DNA of 50,757 bases from Egaibacter sp046050465 (GCA_046050465.1 JBJOPS010000066.1:1-50757); one strand, 5' to 3'. Positions 32,313 through 41,340 are shown, counted from the first letter of the stretch. Notes: generated by a model not told the origin, from the letters alone. Numbers and translations are program-made.

Positions 32313-34592
32313 TCAGGCAATCTTGAACCGTGAGACTGACTGTCGCAATTCATCAGCCATCCGTGACAGCTCGCGAACCTGCGTGGCAGTTGACCGGGTG
32401 CCCTCTCCCGTTTGTTCAGTGACCGCAAAAATATGCTGAATGTTGCTTGCCAAAACATTAGCCAAGCCCGCTTCGCGCGACGCAGAACTTGAAATTTGCT
32501 CAATCAGCTCCGCGAGTTTGCGCGACACCTGGTCAATCTCGGTCAAAGTGGTGCCAGCGTTATCCGACAGTCTGGCACCTTCCACGACCCCCTGAGTGGA
32601 CCGCTCCATCGCCGCCACGGCATCCTGCGTATCCGTCTGAATCGCCTTTACCAATGCGGAGATCTGTCGTGTTGCATCCGCAGAACGTTCAGCCAATCGT
32701 TGAACTTCCTCGGCAACCACAGAAAACCCCCTGCCCGCCTCCCCGGCCGAAGCTGCCTGGATAGCTGCATTCAGCGCCAACACATTGGTTTGGTCCGTGA
32801 TGTCAGAAATCAGCTCGGTAATTTCACCAATCTCTTGGGAAGACTCACCCAATCTCTTGATACGTTTGGACGTTTCCTGAATTTGATCACGGATCGAATT
32901 CATGCCGCCAATCGTGTTTTGCACAGCTTGAAATCCTGTCTCCGCAGCTTGGAGCGACTGGCGAGCAACTGATGCTGACTCTTGCGCACGAACAGAAACT
33001 TCATTGATTCGCGCAGCCATATCCACAACCGAGCGACCAGTTTCGCGAATTTCACTAAGCTGTTCGTTTGAAGCCGCCAGGAGCTCAGTCGACGTCGCAT
33101 CCACATCAGATGTGGTTTGAGCAACTCGAGATGCCGTGTTTTGCACGTTTGATACAAGCGCCCGGAGTTCCTCGACCGTATAGTTCACCGAATCAGCGAT
33201 GGCGCCAGTAATATCTTCAGTCACCGTCGCTTCCTGCGTGAGATCACCTTCGGCGACAGTCTGCAATTCATTCATCAACCGCAAGATGGCAGCCTGATTG
33301 GCGTCATTGACACGCTTGGCTTCTTGCTCCTGGCGTTCAGCATCCATTCGCTGCGCTTCAGCCATGATTTGACGTTTCCGACTGTCCTGCAACTGCACGT
33401 AAGCAAACCCCGAAGCACACAGCAGAACAAATGCCGCCGCTAAAGTCAACACCGCCAAAGGACCCTTGCCAAGCCCTGCTCGCCCGGACAATTGACCTTG
33501 CAATCCCTCAAGCCCCACGCGGATTGGATCGCTATCGGCAACAATGGAAACCACAGCCTCCCTGGCAGACACCAGCCCCTGCAAATTACCCAAAATCCCC
33601 CCAGCCTGCGCACGAGTCTCTTCATAAAGTTTCAGCAACGCCTGCAATTGGTTGCGCACCTGAAAATCGCGGGACGGCGAGAGGCGTAATTCAGCACTCC
33701 CATCCAGCAAGCCCTGGGTGATTTCCTTGAAAGAATTCAAGTCCTTGCCAAGTAAAAATACTGCTTCTGGGCTAACACCCTCAGCCGACAACAATTCATT
33801 CGATGATTTGCCGATGCGTTGGGTCAACATGACCAACTGGCCCGCAGCAGAGATTTCGCCTGGAGGGGCATCTCTTTCGAGTTTAAGTGATGATATTGAC
33901 TCGGCAATTTCGAGCAAATCAGCAGATTGCCGGTTAATCTGGCGCAACGCGCCGCCTGCTTGAGTCAATGTTCCCTTTTGCGCCATGACGACTGACGCAT
34001 TTTTCTCTGCACGCTCGACCAGTGGCATGATTTTGTCCAATTCGCCCTGGTGCTCGGCGTCCAGTGGGCTGAGTCGCATATCCTCATCGCCAGATTTCAA
34101 GCCGCGCACAGACCGGGCGAGGGCATCCGAACTTTGGCGAACATCAGGAAATGCCTGAACCCCGCCGACGAAAGCCTGCGAAACCGTTTTTGCCAGGCGT
34201 TGCGACTGCATCAACGCCTGGCCGGTAGCCGACAGTTGCTGAGCCACAGTGCCGGATACATTCAGCGTGAAAAATATAACCGCTCCCAGAACCACCAACG
34301 CAAATGCCAACAACGTAGCCAACATTTGCTCGTGTTGCTTCACTGTTCTTCGCCCCAGAATAGGCAGCGTAACGAGATCTCCCGAATCCAGATCAGCATC
34401 CATCCTCGGGGTGTTGTCATCGGAGGGGCTGGCAATCGAAAACTCTGCCTCAGCATCTTCTCGCGATGACATGGCCACAGTAGCCACAGGATCAACCGTT
34501 GCTTCCGGCGCAGAAAGACTCAAACCAACCTCCGACTCTGAAGCAGGCGTCTTTTTTGCAAATAGATTTTTCAGTTGGTCAACAACGGACAT
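32313..34592 (-). CDS. pilJ: Type IV pilus methyl-accepting chemotaxis protein PilJ
   Basis: Membrane chemoreceptor feeding the Chp/Pil kinase. The 759-residue protein has a long cytoplasmic N-terminus, TM1 (LLAFALVVLGAVIFFTLNVS, about residues 92-112), a periplasmic region with two PilJ-type helical sensor repeats (SLKLERDAPPGEISAAGQLV), TM2 (AVLTLAAAFVLLCASGFAYV, near 380), HAMP, and the MCP signalling hairpin with ERSADATRQISALVKAIQTD. Longer than P. aeruginosa PilJ mostly by its N-terminal extension. AAGG precedes the start. It lies between pilI and chpA with short gaps. Confidence 0.94.
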   Translation of the reverse strand: MSVVDQLKNLFAKKTPASESEVGLSLSAPEATVDPVATVAMSSREDAEAEFSIASPSDDNTPRMDADLDSGDLVTLPILGRRTVKQHEQMLATLLAFALVVLGAVIFFTLNVSGTVAQQLSATGQALMQSQRLAKTVSQAFVGGVQAFPDVRQSSDALARSVRGLKSGDEDMRLSPLDAEHQGELDKIMPLVERAEKNASVVMAQKGTLTQAGGALRQINRQSADLLEIAESISSLKLERDAPPGEISAAGQLVMLTQRIGKSSNELLSAEGVSPEAVFLLGKDLNSFKEITQGLLDGSAELRLSPSRDFQVRNQLQALLKLYEETRAQAGGILGNLQGLVSAREAVVSIVADSDPIRVGLEGLQGQLSGRAGLGKGPLAVLTLAAAFVLLCASGFAYVQLQDSRKRQIMAEAQRMDAERQEQEAKRVNDANQAAILRLMNELQTVAEGDLTQEATVTEDITGAIADSVNYTVEELRALVSNVQNTASRVAQTTSDVDATSTELLAASNEQLSEIRETGRSVVDMAARINEVSVRAQESASVARQSLQAAETGFQAVQNTIGGMNSIRDQIQETSKRIKRLGESSQEIGEITELISDITDQTNVLALNAAIQAASAGEAGRGFSVVAEEVQRLAERSADATRQISALVKAIQTDTQDAVAAMERSTQGVVEGARLSDNAGTTLTEIDQVSRKLAELIEQISSSASREAGLANVLASNIQHIFAVTEQTGEGTRSTATQVRELSRMADELRQSVSRFKIA

Positions 34593-34617
34593 GATGCAGC
34601 CTTAAAGGTTCACTAAC

Positions 34618-35157
34618 TTAAGCATTGATATTCAAAAAACCCGGGAACTGTGACAAGATGCGCAGATCAATTTCCTGCCACTCATCACCGCCAAGATCGG
34701 TGTAGCGGTTGCCAAAAAAGACCGGTGCGCCCTGATCAGGAGCAACCGATCCTGTGAACGACTCCAGGTTGCGTAGCCCGGCAAGACCATCGACCATCAA
34801 TGCACAATTCACCTCCAGCGCAACATTCAGAGTGATGACCCGTGCATCCGCCGTTGCCCGATCAAGCCGCTCAACCCTGGACACCGTCGAGACACCCCTT
34901 ACCAGGCCAGCCAAATCAGCCAGGCCATAGAGGCCACCCCGCAAATTAATGACACCAAGAAACCAAGATTGAACGTAGGGCACCGGATGTACGCCAGTCA
35001 ACGGGAAAATTTCCCCGGACTGCGCCAGTGGGAACATGTACCGGGCCCCGCCGGCCTTGACTGCGAGCCAGGACACCGCCACACCCTGTTCACGAGCAAC
35101 TTGCAGTCGGCTGGCCAGACGGGTCTGAAGTTCTCGAAGTGCTTCGCGATTAGCCAT
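34618..35157 (-). CDS. pilI: CheW-like adaptor PilI
   Basis: Coupling protein linking PilJ to ChpA. The 179 residues show the CheW domain: SWLAVKAGGARYMFPLAQSG, EIFPLTGVHPVPYVQSWFLG and VINLRGGLYGLADLAGLV, then IDLRILSQFPGFLNINA at the C-terminus, typical of PilI. It lies 10 nt after pilH. Confidence 0.92.
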   Translation of the reverse strand: MANREALRELQTRLASRLQVAREQGVAVSWLAVKAGGARYMFPLAQSGEIFPLTGVHPVPYVQSWFLGVINLRGGLYGLADLAGLVRGVSTVSRVERLDRATADARVITLNVALEVNCALMVDGLAGLRNLESFTGSVAPDQGAPVFFGNRYTDLGGDEWQEIDLRILSQFPGFLNINA

Positions 35158-35167
35158 GGGTTTGCAT

Positions 35168-35533
35168 CTAGCCCAAGGCCTTGACTTTGGCCATCAACTC
35201 AGCCGCGTTGACAGGTTTGGTCACGTAATCCTTAGCTCCTTGGCGCAACCCCCATACCCTGTCGGTCTCCAGATTTTTGCTGGTGCACATGATGATTGGA
35301 ATGTGTGAGTACTCAGGCAACCTGTTGATAGCCCGGGTCAGTTGATAGCCGTTCTGGCCAGGCATGACCACATCCATCAGGATCAAGTCCGGCTTTTCCT
35401 CAGCGAGCTTGCGAAATGCCTCGTCAGCCCCTTGAGCCGTACGAACCGACATGCCATTCGTCTGAAGCAAATCCGTCAAGAACATCAACTCCGTTTTGGA
35501 GTCATCCACGATCAACAGTTTGTGGATAGGCAT
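35168..35533 (-). CDS. pilH: Twitching motility response regulator PilH
   Basis: Single-domain CheY-like receiver (121 residues): KLLIVDDSKTELMFLTDLLQ, phospho-acceptor Asp in LILMDVVMPGQNGYQ, and the switch MCTSKNLETDRVWGLRQGAK with conserved Lys in DYVTKPVN. In P. aeruginosa PilH acts on pilus retraction or as a phosphate sink. The start overlaps the pilG stop by one base (TGATG) and GGAGAG lies inside the pilG end, so the genes are coupled. Confidence 0.94.
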   Translation of the reverse strand: MPIHKLLIVDDSKTELMFLTDLLQTNGMSVRTAQGADEAFRKLAEEKPDLILMDVVMPGQNGYQLTRAINRLPEYSHIPIIMCTSKNLETDRVWGLRQGAKDYVTKPVNAAELMAKVKALG

Positions 35534-35910
35534 CAGGGCTCTCCTTGCATCACTATTCCGACCTGATGGACAGCCTGCAATAGCTGGTCTTTGGTAAAAG
35601 GTTTTGTCAAGTAATCCTGCGCACCCACCATGCGCCCACGCGCCTTGTCAAAAACCCCGTCCTTGGACGACAACATGACCACGGGTACAGCCGAAAATTT
35701 ATTGTTCCGCTTAACAATGGCGCAGGTCTGATAACCATCCAGACGAGGCATCAAAATATCGCAAAAAATGACATTTGGCTGGTAATCATTGACCTTGGCC
35801 AATGCATCAAAGCCATCCTCGGCAAGCATGACGTCGTGCCCGCCTTGCTTGAGGAATATCTCGGCACTGCGCCGGATCGTATTGCTGTCGTCAATGACCA
35901 GTACTTTCAA
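35533..35910 (-). CDS. pilG: Twitching motility response regulator PilG
   Basis: Single-domain receiver: VLVIDDSNTIRRSAEIFLKQ, phospho-acceptor in IFCDILMPRLDGYQTCAIVK, and SSKDGVFDKARGRMVGAQDY with LTKPFTKDQLLQAV, all diagnostic of PilG. I chose a TTG start at 35910 (LKVLVIDD, 125 residues) because homologues begin just before VLVIDD; the frame continues to another TTG at 35952 (WLGVGLLIRNGSN), so a 139-residue form is possible. There is no ATG start in frame. Confidence 0.9.
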   Translation of the reverse strand: MKVLVIDDSNTIRRSAEIFLKQGGHDVMLAEDGFDALAKVNDYQPNVIFCDILMPRLDGYQTCAIVKRNNKFSAVPVVMLSSKDGVFDKARGRMVGAQDYLTKPFTKDQLLQAVHQVGIVMQGEP

Positions 35911-35997
35911 GTTCGATCCATTCCGTATTAACAAACCGACACCGAGCCACAACGCATTGTGAACCAGGCCCCTGCCACCGAATCTCAGAACACCCTG

Positions 35998-36171
35998 CTA
36001 AATTTGAACCATTTCAAAGTCTTCCTTGCGTGCACCACACTCAGGACACATCCAGTTCATCGGCACATCAGCCCACAACGTACCCGGTGCAATACCGTCG
36101 TCAGGGGCTCCCAATTCCTCGTCATAGATCCAGCCACAGATCAGACACATCCAAGTTTTTGTATCACGCAC
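35998..36171 (-). CDS. Rubredoxin
   Basis: A 57-residue one-iron electron-transfer protein. The minus frame from a GTG at 36171 reads VRDTKTWMCLICGWIYDEEL, GAPDDGIAPGTLWADVPMNW and MCPECGARKEDFEMVQI, with the two CxxCG iron-binding knuckles in full. The first ATG in frame is at the MCLICG methionine and would cut the N-terminal strand, so GTG is preferred. It lies directly upstream of pilG in the same direction and is divergent from the ThiD-like gene; this rubredoxin/pilG/ThiD-like/hemL neighbourhood recurs in betaproteobacteria as far as I recall. Confidence 0.93.
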   Translation of the reverse strand: MRDTKTWMCLICGWIYDEELGAPDDGIAPGTLWADVPMNWMCPECGARKEDFEMVQI

Positions 36172-36286
36172 AGCTTAAGGGGCCTTCGAATAGAATGCAA
36201 CGATTGTATAGACGCGATGCAGACGTTTTTAGTCTTCATTGCTTCAATGCACGACATTCTGCCCCATCAAATCAACGGGCAATCTC

Positions 36287-37213
36287 ATGGCTCATCCAGA
36301 CACCTCAACCCTTCAACCCGCAGAAGCTGAAGCTGCCCATCCCGCCTGCGTACTGGTGTTCAACGCCAACGATCCCAGCGGGGCTGGCGGCCTGTCCGGC
36401 GATGTCACTGCAATTGCCTCCGTGGGTGTACATGCATTACCCATCATGACGGGCAGTTACGCTCGGGATACGGCTGAAATATTTGACCATTTTCCACTCG
36501 AAGAAGAGGCTGTTTCGGAGCAGGCTCGCGTCATCCTTGAGGACGTTCCCGTGCAGGTTATCAAGGTTGGTTTTGTCGGCTCGCCGGAGAATCTCAGTGC
36601 CATTGCAGAGATCGCAACTGACTACGCCGACATCCCCCTGGTGGCCTACATGCCGAACCTGTCGTGGTGGAACGAAGTGCAGATTGACCTCTATCTGGAT
36701 GCCTTTCGTGAGCTGGTTTTGCCACAGACAACGGTGTTGGTAGGAAACCACAGTACGCTGTGGCGATGGCTGCTTGCGGACTGGAGTTCAGAGAAAAGCC
36801 CTACTGCGCGTGACATTGCACGCGCTGCGCATGAGCTCGGTGTGCCCTACACACTGGTTACCGGCATTCCGCTACCCGACCAATTCATCGACAACGTGCT
36901 CGCCTCTCCGCAATCTATTGTGGGCAACGAAAAGTTCGAGCGCTTTGAAGCCGTTTTTTCCGGCGCAGGTGACACCTTGTCAGCGGCGCTGGCCGCATTG
37001 CTGGCCAGCGGCACCGATCTGTCCGAAGCTTTCAAGGAGGCCTTGAGCTACCTGGACCGTTGTCTGGATAGTGGCTTTCGCCCCGGTATGGGCAACGTAT
37101 TGCCAGACCGGTTGTTCTGGGCTCAACCTGAATCCGATGATGATGAAGCTGCCCAGGAGGGGCCTGACGTCCTCCAGGGCTTTGATATACCGACGCATGA
37201 AACCAAACACTGA
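36287..37213 (+). CDS. ThiD-like (hydroxymethylpyrimidine/phosphomethylpyrimidine) kinase, divergent
   Basis: Ribokinase-like fold, 308 residues from the ATG at 36287. The N-terminal motif LVFNANDPSGAGGLSGDVTA corresponds to the SDPSGGAGIQAD block of ThiD, and the C-terminal anion-hole motif is FSGAGDTLSAALAALLASG with D229. Canonical ThiD has GTGC at this place, whereas pyridoxal and sugar kinases have GxGD. No other thiamine gene is nearby. It may phosphorylate HMP, or a related vitamin B6-like substrate; the substrate is not determined by the sequence. Its end overlaps the hemL start by 17 nt, suggesting cotranscription. Confidence 0.8.
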   Translation: MAHPDTSTLQPAEAEAAHPACVLVFNANDPSGAGGLSGDVTAIASVGVHALPIMTGSYARDTAEIFDHFPLEEEAVSEQARVILEDVPVQVIKVGFVGSPENLSAIAEIATDYADIPLVAYMPNLSWWNEVQIDLYLDAFRELVLPQTTVLVGNHSTLWRWLLADWSSEKSPTARDIARAAHELGVPYTLVTGIPLPDQFIDNVLASPQSIVGNEKFERFEAVFSGAGDTLSAALAALLASGTDLSEAFKEALSYLDRCLDSGFRPGMGNVLPDRLFWAQPESDDDEAAQEGPDVLQGFDIPTHETKH

Positions 37214-38501
37214 CTTCAACGACGCGTTGTTCGAACGCGCCCGCAAATCGATACCCGGTGGTGTGAACTCACCCGTGCGCGCCTTCAAGGCCGTGGGTGG
37301 CACGCCGCGGTTTGTGCAGCGTGCGCAGGGCGCCTACTTTTGGGACGCCAATGGCAAGCGCCATATTGACTACATCGGTTCCTGGGGTCCGATGATCCTG
37401 GGACACGGTCACCCGGCCGTGGTGGAAGCCGTGCAAAAAGCCGTTTTGGAGGGCTTCTCCTATGGCGCCCCGACCGAGCGGGAAGTTGAGCTGGCAGAAG
37501 AACTCATTCGCCTGGTGCCATCCATCGAGATGGTTCGCCTGGTCAGCTCGGGCACCGAAGCCGCCATGAGCGCCATCCGGCTGGCACGCGGTGCGACGGG
37601 CCGCACCAAGTTCATCAAGTTTGAAGGTTGCTATCACGGCCATGCGGACGCGTTGCTGGTCAAGGCCGGCTCGGGCCTGGCAACCTTTGGCAACCCCACC
37701 AGTTCGGGTGTGCCACCTGAAGTGGTACGCGACACGCTGGTACTGGAGTACAACAACCTGACCCAACTGGAAGAGGCCTTTGCCCTGCACGGCAAGGAAC
37801 TGGCCTGCCTGATGATTGAGCCCATTGCGGGCAACATGAATTTCGTTCGCGCCACCGTACCTTTCATGCAACGCTGCCGCGAGCTGTGCACGCAATATGG
37901 CGCCTTGCTGGTGTTTGACGAGGTGATGACCGGCTTTCGGGTGGCCTTGGGCAGCGCGCAAAGTGTGTACGCACTCGCAATTCCCGGCTTTGCGCCCGAC
38001 ATGACCGTGATGGGCAAGGTCATTGGCGGCGGCATGCCGCTGGCGGCATTTGGTGGATCACGCGCGGTGATGGGACAACTGGCACCGCTGGGCCCGGTTT
38101 ACCAGGCGGGGACGCTATCTGGCAACCCGGTGGCCACCGCTTGCGGACTGGCCACGCTGCGTGAAATCAGCAAACCCGGCTTCTTTGACGCGCTGTCTGC
38201 GCGCACCCGTTCACTGGTGACAGGCCTGCAACAGGCAGCGAACGAGGCTGGTGTGGCGTTTTGCGCCGACAGCGAAGGCGGCATGTTTGGCTTCTTCCTG
38301 CTGGAAGCCCTGCCCACCAATTACTCCCAAGTGATGAAGACCGATTCGCCGCGGTTCAATCGCTTGTTCCACGGTTTGCTGGATCGCGGCGTGTACATCG
38401 CGCCTGCGTTGTATGAAGCGGGCTTTGTCAGCGCAGCGCACACGCAGGAAGACATTGCCGAGACGATTGCCATCGCACGGGATGCTTTCAGATTGCTATA
38501 G
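37197..38501 (+). CDS. hemL: Glutamate-1-semialdehyde 2,1-aminomutase
   Basis: PLP enzyme converting glutamate-1-semialdehyde to 5-aminolevulinate in C5 haem synthesis. The 434 residues include ARKSIPGGVNSPVRAFKAVG, VSSGTEAAMSAIRLARGATG, KFEGCYHGHADALLVKAGSG, LVFDEVMTGFRVALGSAQ and the PLP lysine K274 in VMGKVIGGGMPLAAFGG. The ATG at 37197 is inside the end of the preceding gene; the longer upstream frame is not HemL. The stop codon (TAG) and last residues are encoded by the start of a family-1 repeat. Confidence 0.96.
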   Translation: MKPNTDFNDALFERARKSIPGGVNSPVRAFKAVGGTPRFVQRAQGAYFWDANGKRHIDYIGSWGPMILGHGHPAVVEAVQKAVLEGFSYGAPTEREVELAEELIRLVPSIEMVRLVSSGTEAAMSAIRLARGATGRTKFIKFEGCYHGHADALLVKAGSGLATFGNPTSSGVPPEVVRDTLVLEYNNLTQLEEAFALHGKELACLMIEPIAGNMNFVRATVPFMQRCRELCTQYGALLVFDEVMTGFRVALGSAQSVYALAIPGFAPDMTVMGKVIGGGMPLAAFGGSRAVMGQLAPLGPVYQAGTLSGNPVATACGLATLREISKPGFFDALSARTRSLVTGLQQAANEAGVAFCADSEGGMFGFFLLEALPTNYSQVMKTDSPRFNRLFHGLLDRGVYIAPALYEAGFVSAAHTQEDIAETIAIARDAFRLL

Positions 38502-38545
38502 TTTTAATAGCTACTCACTCATATTTGACGAGGGCTAAGGCCACT
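38495..38545 (+). repeat. Family-1 dispersed repeat containing the hemL stop codon
   Basis: GCTAT(38495-38499)/ATAGC(38507-38511) hairpin, then CTACTCACTCATATTTGACG and AGGGCTAAGGCCACTTTT. The first arm reads through the last hemL codon, and the TAG at 38499-38501 terminates hemL. Confidence 0.9.
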
Positions 38546-38745
38546 TTTCGTTAGTAAAAGCACGATTTCCGCCTCTTGTGGGTGCTAAATCCGTGGTGAA
38601 CACAAACAGCGGGTCACCAGAAGGTGTATCGAATTGTTACGCTGGCTTTACCTGATCTTCATTGAAATCGACCCGTCCACGGACTAGACTTCTTCAAAGC
38701 ACTCACGCGCGTCGTGGTAGCTTGGTAACAAGCAAGGAGTTCTCC

Positions 38746-39441
38746 ATGAAAAAGACCGTCATTTTGCTGGCACTGGCTGGAGCAGCCGGGCTCTGTGCAG
38801 CCCAGGAAATGGGGCGCGTCATCTCGAGCACTCCCGTTGTCAACCAGGTGGGCGTGCCGCGTCAGGTGTGCACAACCGAAGCGGTGCCGGTGCAGTCGCA
38901 AAAATCCGGCGCGGGTGCCGTCATCGGCGGGATTGCAGGTGGCGCGATGGGCAATGCCATCGGCGGTGGTAGTGGCCGCGCTGCGGCGACCATTCTGGGC
39001 GTGCTGGGTGGCGCCGTTCTGGGCGACCGGATCGAAGGCTCTGGCCCAACGCAGATGCAGAACGTGCAGAACTGCAGCACGCAGACTTTCTACGAAAACC
39101 GGACAACCGCTTACAACGTGGTTTATGAATACGCTGGCAAGCAGTACTCGGTGCAGATGCCAAGTGACCCTGGCCCTTACGTGAAATTGCAAATCAGTCC
39201 AGTTGGCGCGTCACAACCGCAGGCGCCAATGGCCGAGGGCACGCAGCCGTATTACCCGCAGGAGATGGCTCAGCCAGTGGTACCGCAGCGACAAGTCATT
39301 ACCCAGCAACCGGTCTATGTGGCTGTACGGCCGCCGGTTTACCCGACTTATTACTATCCCCGGGCCTACTATCCGCCCGTGGGCGTCAACCTGAATCTGG
39401 GTTGGTCCCGCGGCCACTATGGCCACGGACACTGGCGCTGA
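38746..39441 (+). CDS. Glycine-zipper 2TM-domain envelope protein
   Basis: Exported 231-residue protein: signal peptide MKKTVILLALAGAAGLCAAQ; a glycine-zipper segment (GAVIGGIAGGAMGNAIGGGS and ATILGVLGGAVLGDRIEG, about residues 62-100) of the 2TM/SlyB-like type; two conserved cysteine positions flanking it; then a Pro/Tyr/Gln-rich tail with PVYPTYYYPRAYYPP ending in a His/Gly-rich GRGHYGHGHWR-like end. AAGGAG precedes the ATG at 38746; the upstream frame is non-coding. It is probably an outer-membrane-associated or periplasmic stress protein; exact role unknown. Confidence 0.85.
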   Translation: MKKTVILLALAGAAGLCAAQEMGRVISSTPVVNQVGVPRQVCTTEAVPVQSQKSGAGAVIGGIAGGAMGNAIGGGSGRAAATILGVLGGAVLGDRIEGSGPTQMQNVQNCSTQTFYENRTTAYNVVYEYAGKQYSVQMPSDPGPYVKLQISPVGASQPQAPMAEGTQPYYPQEMAQPVVPQRQVITQQPVYVAVRPPVYPTYYYPRAYYPPVGVNLNLGWSRGHYGHGHWR

Positions 39442-39477
39442 CCCGCCACCCCGGCAAAAGTCAGCCGTGCAATCAGG

Positions 39478-41058
39478 TTAGTGCCTGAAGTGGCGCACGC
39501 CGCTGTAAACCATAGCCACGCCGCGCTCATTGGCAGCGGCAATCACCTCGTCATCGCGCATACTGCCGCCGGGCTGAATGACGCAGGTAGCACCCGCATC
39601 CACCACCACGTCGAGCCCGTCGCGGAACGGGAAGAATGCGTCACTGGCAACGACCGTGCCTTGGAGTGACAGTCCCGCGTGCTGCGCCTTGATGCTGGCA
39701 ATCCGCGCCGAGTCCAGGCGGCTCATCTGGCCCGCACCCACACCCATGGTCATGCCGCCCGCGCAAAACACGATGGCGTTGGACTTCACATACTTGGCCA
39801 CTTTCCAGGCAAACAGCATATCCTGAAGCTGTTGCGCGGTCGGCTGCACGGTCGTCACCACTTTCAGATCGGCCAGCGTCAGCTCGCGGTTGTCCGCCGT
39901 CTGCATCAGCAGGCCCGAGCCCACACGTTTCACATCCACCGCGTTGCGACCGTTGTCCCAGGCGCTCTTGCCAGTGCCAGTGTTGGTTGGCAAATCAATC
40001 TGCAAAATGCGCACATTAACCTTGGTCTTGAACACTTCGAGCGCTTCGGGCGTGTAGCCGGGTGCCATCAGCACCTCGACAAACTGCTTCGATATCTGTA
40101 GCGCACCACGCTCATCCAGTATGCGGTTCAGGGCAATGATGCCGCCAAAGGCCGAGGTCGGATCGGTCTTGAAAGCCTTGCTGTAGGCCTCCAGCACGTC
40201 CGCGCCGACGGCCACGCCACACGGGTTGGCGTGTTTGACGATCACACACGCGGGCACATCAAAACTCTTCACGCATTCCCAAGCAGCGTCCGCATCCGCG
40301 ATGTTGTTGAAGCTGAGTTCCTTGCCGTGCAACTGTTTGGCCGTGACCAGCGAACCTGGCGCGGGGTAGAGGTCACGGTAAAACGCGGCCTGCTGGTGCG
40401 GGTTTTCTCCGTATCGCAGATCCTGCAGCTTCACAAACCGGCCATTGGCCTGACCTGAGAACAGTGCATGACTGCCATCGGGTTGAATACCAGAAAGGTA
40501 ATCCGAAATGGCACCGTCGTACTGGCTGATGCGGTTGAACGCCGCCACCGACAGCGCAAATTTGGTCTTGTCGGTGAGCTTGCCGCTGGTCTGGAGCTCA
40601 TCCAGAACCACCGCGTATTGCGATGCATCGGTAAGCACGCCCACGTCTTTCCAGTTCTTCGCCGCCGAGCGCACCATGGCCGGGCCACCGATGTCGATGT
40701 TTTCAATCGCGTCTTCCAGCGTGCAACCGGGTTTGGCCACCGTGGCCTCAAACGGGTACAGGTTCACAACCAGCAGGTCAATGGTGTCGATGCCGTGGGC
40801 CTTCAAGGCGGCCATGTGCTCAGGCACATCGCGGCGTGCCAGCAGGCCACCGTGCACCTTGGGATGCAGAGTTTTGACACGGCCATCCAGCATTTCGGGG
40901 AAACCCGTCAGTTCGGCAACCTCCGTCACGGGCAGGCCCGCATCTGCCAGCAGTTTGGCTGTGCCGCCAGTGGAGATCAGCTTGATGCCCAGCGCATGCA
41001 GGGCTTGGGCGAATTCAAGGATGCCGGTTTTGTCGGAGACGGAGAGCAGTGCGTTCAT
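39478..41058 (-). CDS. purH: Bifunctional AICAR formyltransferase/IMP cyclohydrolase
   Basis: Catalyses the last two steps of IMP synthesis. The 526-residue product has the IMP cyclohydrolase (MGS) domain at the start (ALLSVSDKTGILEFAQALHA, STGGTAKLLADAGLPVTEVA, GFPEMLDGRVKTLHPKVHGG) and the AICAR transformylase domain from about residue 200 (LRYGENPHQQAAFYRDLYPA, VKHANPCGVAVG, ADAFFPF-like SDAFFPFRDGLD). It lies 45 nt after fis in the dusB-fis-purH arrangement. Confidence 0.97.
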   Translation of the reverse strand: MNALLSVSDKTGILEFAQALHALGIKLISTGGTAKLLADAGLPVTEVAELTGFPEMLDGRVKTLHPKVHGGLLARRDVPEHMAALKAHGIDTIDLLVVNLYPFEATVAKPGCTLEDAIENIDIGGPAMVRSAAKNWKDVGVLTDASQYAVVLDELQTSGKLTDKTKFALSVAAFNRISQYDGAISDYLSGIQPDGSHALFSGQANGRFVKLQDLRYGENPHQQAAFYRDLYPAPGSLVTAKQLHGKELSFNNIADADAAWECVKSFDVPACVIVKHANPCGVAVGADVLEAYSKAFKTDPTSAFGGIIALNRILDERGALQISKQFVEVLMAPGYTPEALEVFKTKVNVRILQIDLPTNTGTGKSAWDNGRNAVDVKRVGSGLLMQTADNRELTLADLKVVTTVQPTAQQLQDMLFAWKVAKYVKSNAIVFCAGGMTMGVGAGQMSRLDSARIASIKAQHAGLSLQGTVVASDAFFPFRDGLDVVVDAGATCVIQPGGSMRDDEVIAAANERGVAMVYSGVRHFRH

Positions 41059-41103
41059 TATGTTCAGGGCGTGATGTGACGGTGGATGTGTGGCAGTGAA
41101 AGA

Positions 41104-41340
41104 TCACTTGATTAATTTGTGTTCAACGAGCTTTTTGCGCAGCGTGTTGCGGTTCAGCCCCAGCCATTCAGCCGCGCGGGACTGGTTGTTGTCGGCCTGG
41201 CTCATCACCACCTCCAGCAGGGGTTTCTCCACCACCTTGACCATCATGTCGTACATGCCATCGGGCTCGGTGCCGCGCAAATCCTTGAAATACCCTTCCA
41301 GGCTGGTGCGCACGCACTCTTCTATGTGCTTCTTGCTCAT
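41104..41340 (-). CDS. fis: Fis-family DNA-binding protein
   Basis: Nucleoid-associated regulator of 78 residues with the Fis C-terminal helix-turn-helix (NNQSRAAEWLGLNRNTLRKK). The N-terminal part is shorter than in E. coli Fis (98 residues), as usual in betaproteobacteria. Start overlaps the dusB stop by 4 nt (ATGA), reproducing the dusB-fis operon of enterobacteria. Confidence 0.95.
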   Translation of the reverse strand: MSKKHIEECVRTSLEGYFKDLRGTEPDGMYDMMVKVVEKPLLEVVMSQADNNQSRAAEWLGLNRNTLRKKLVEHKLIK

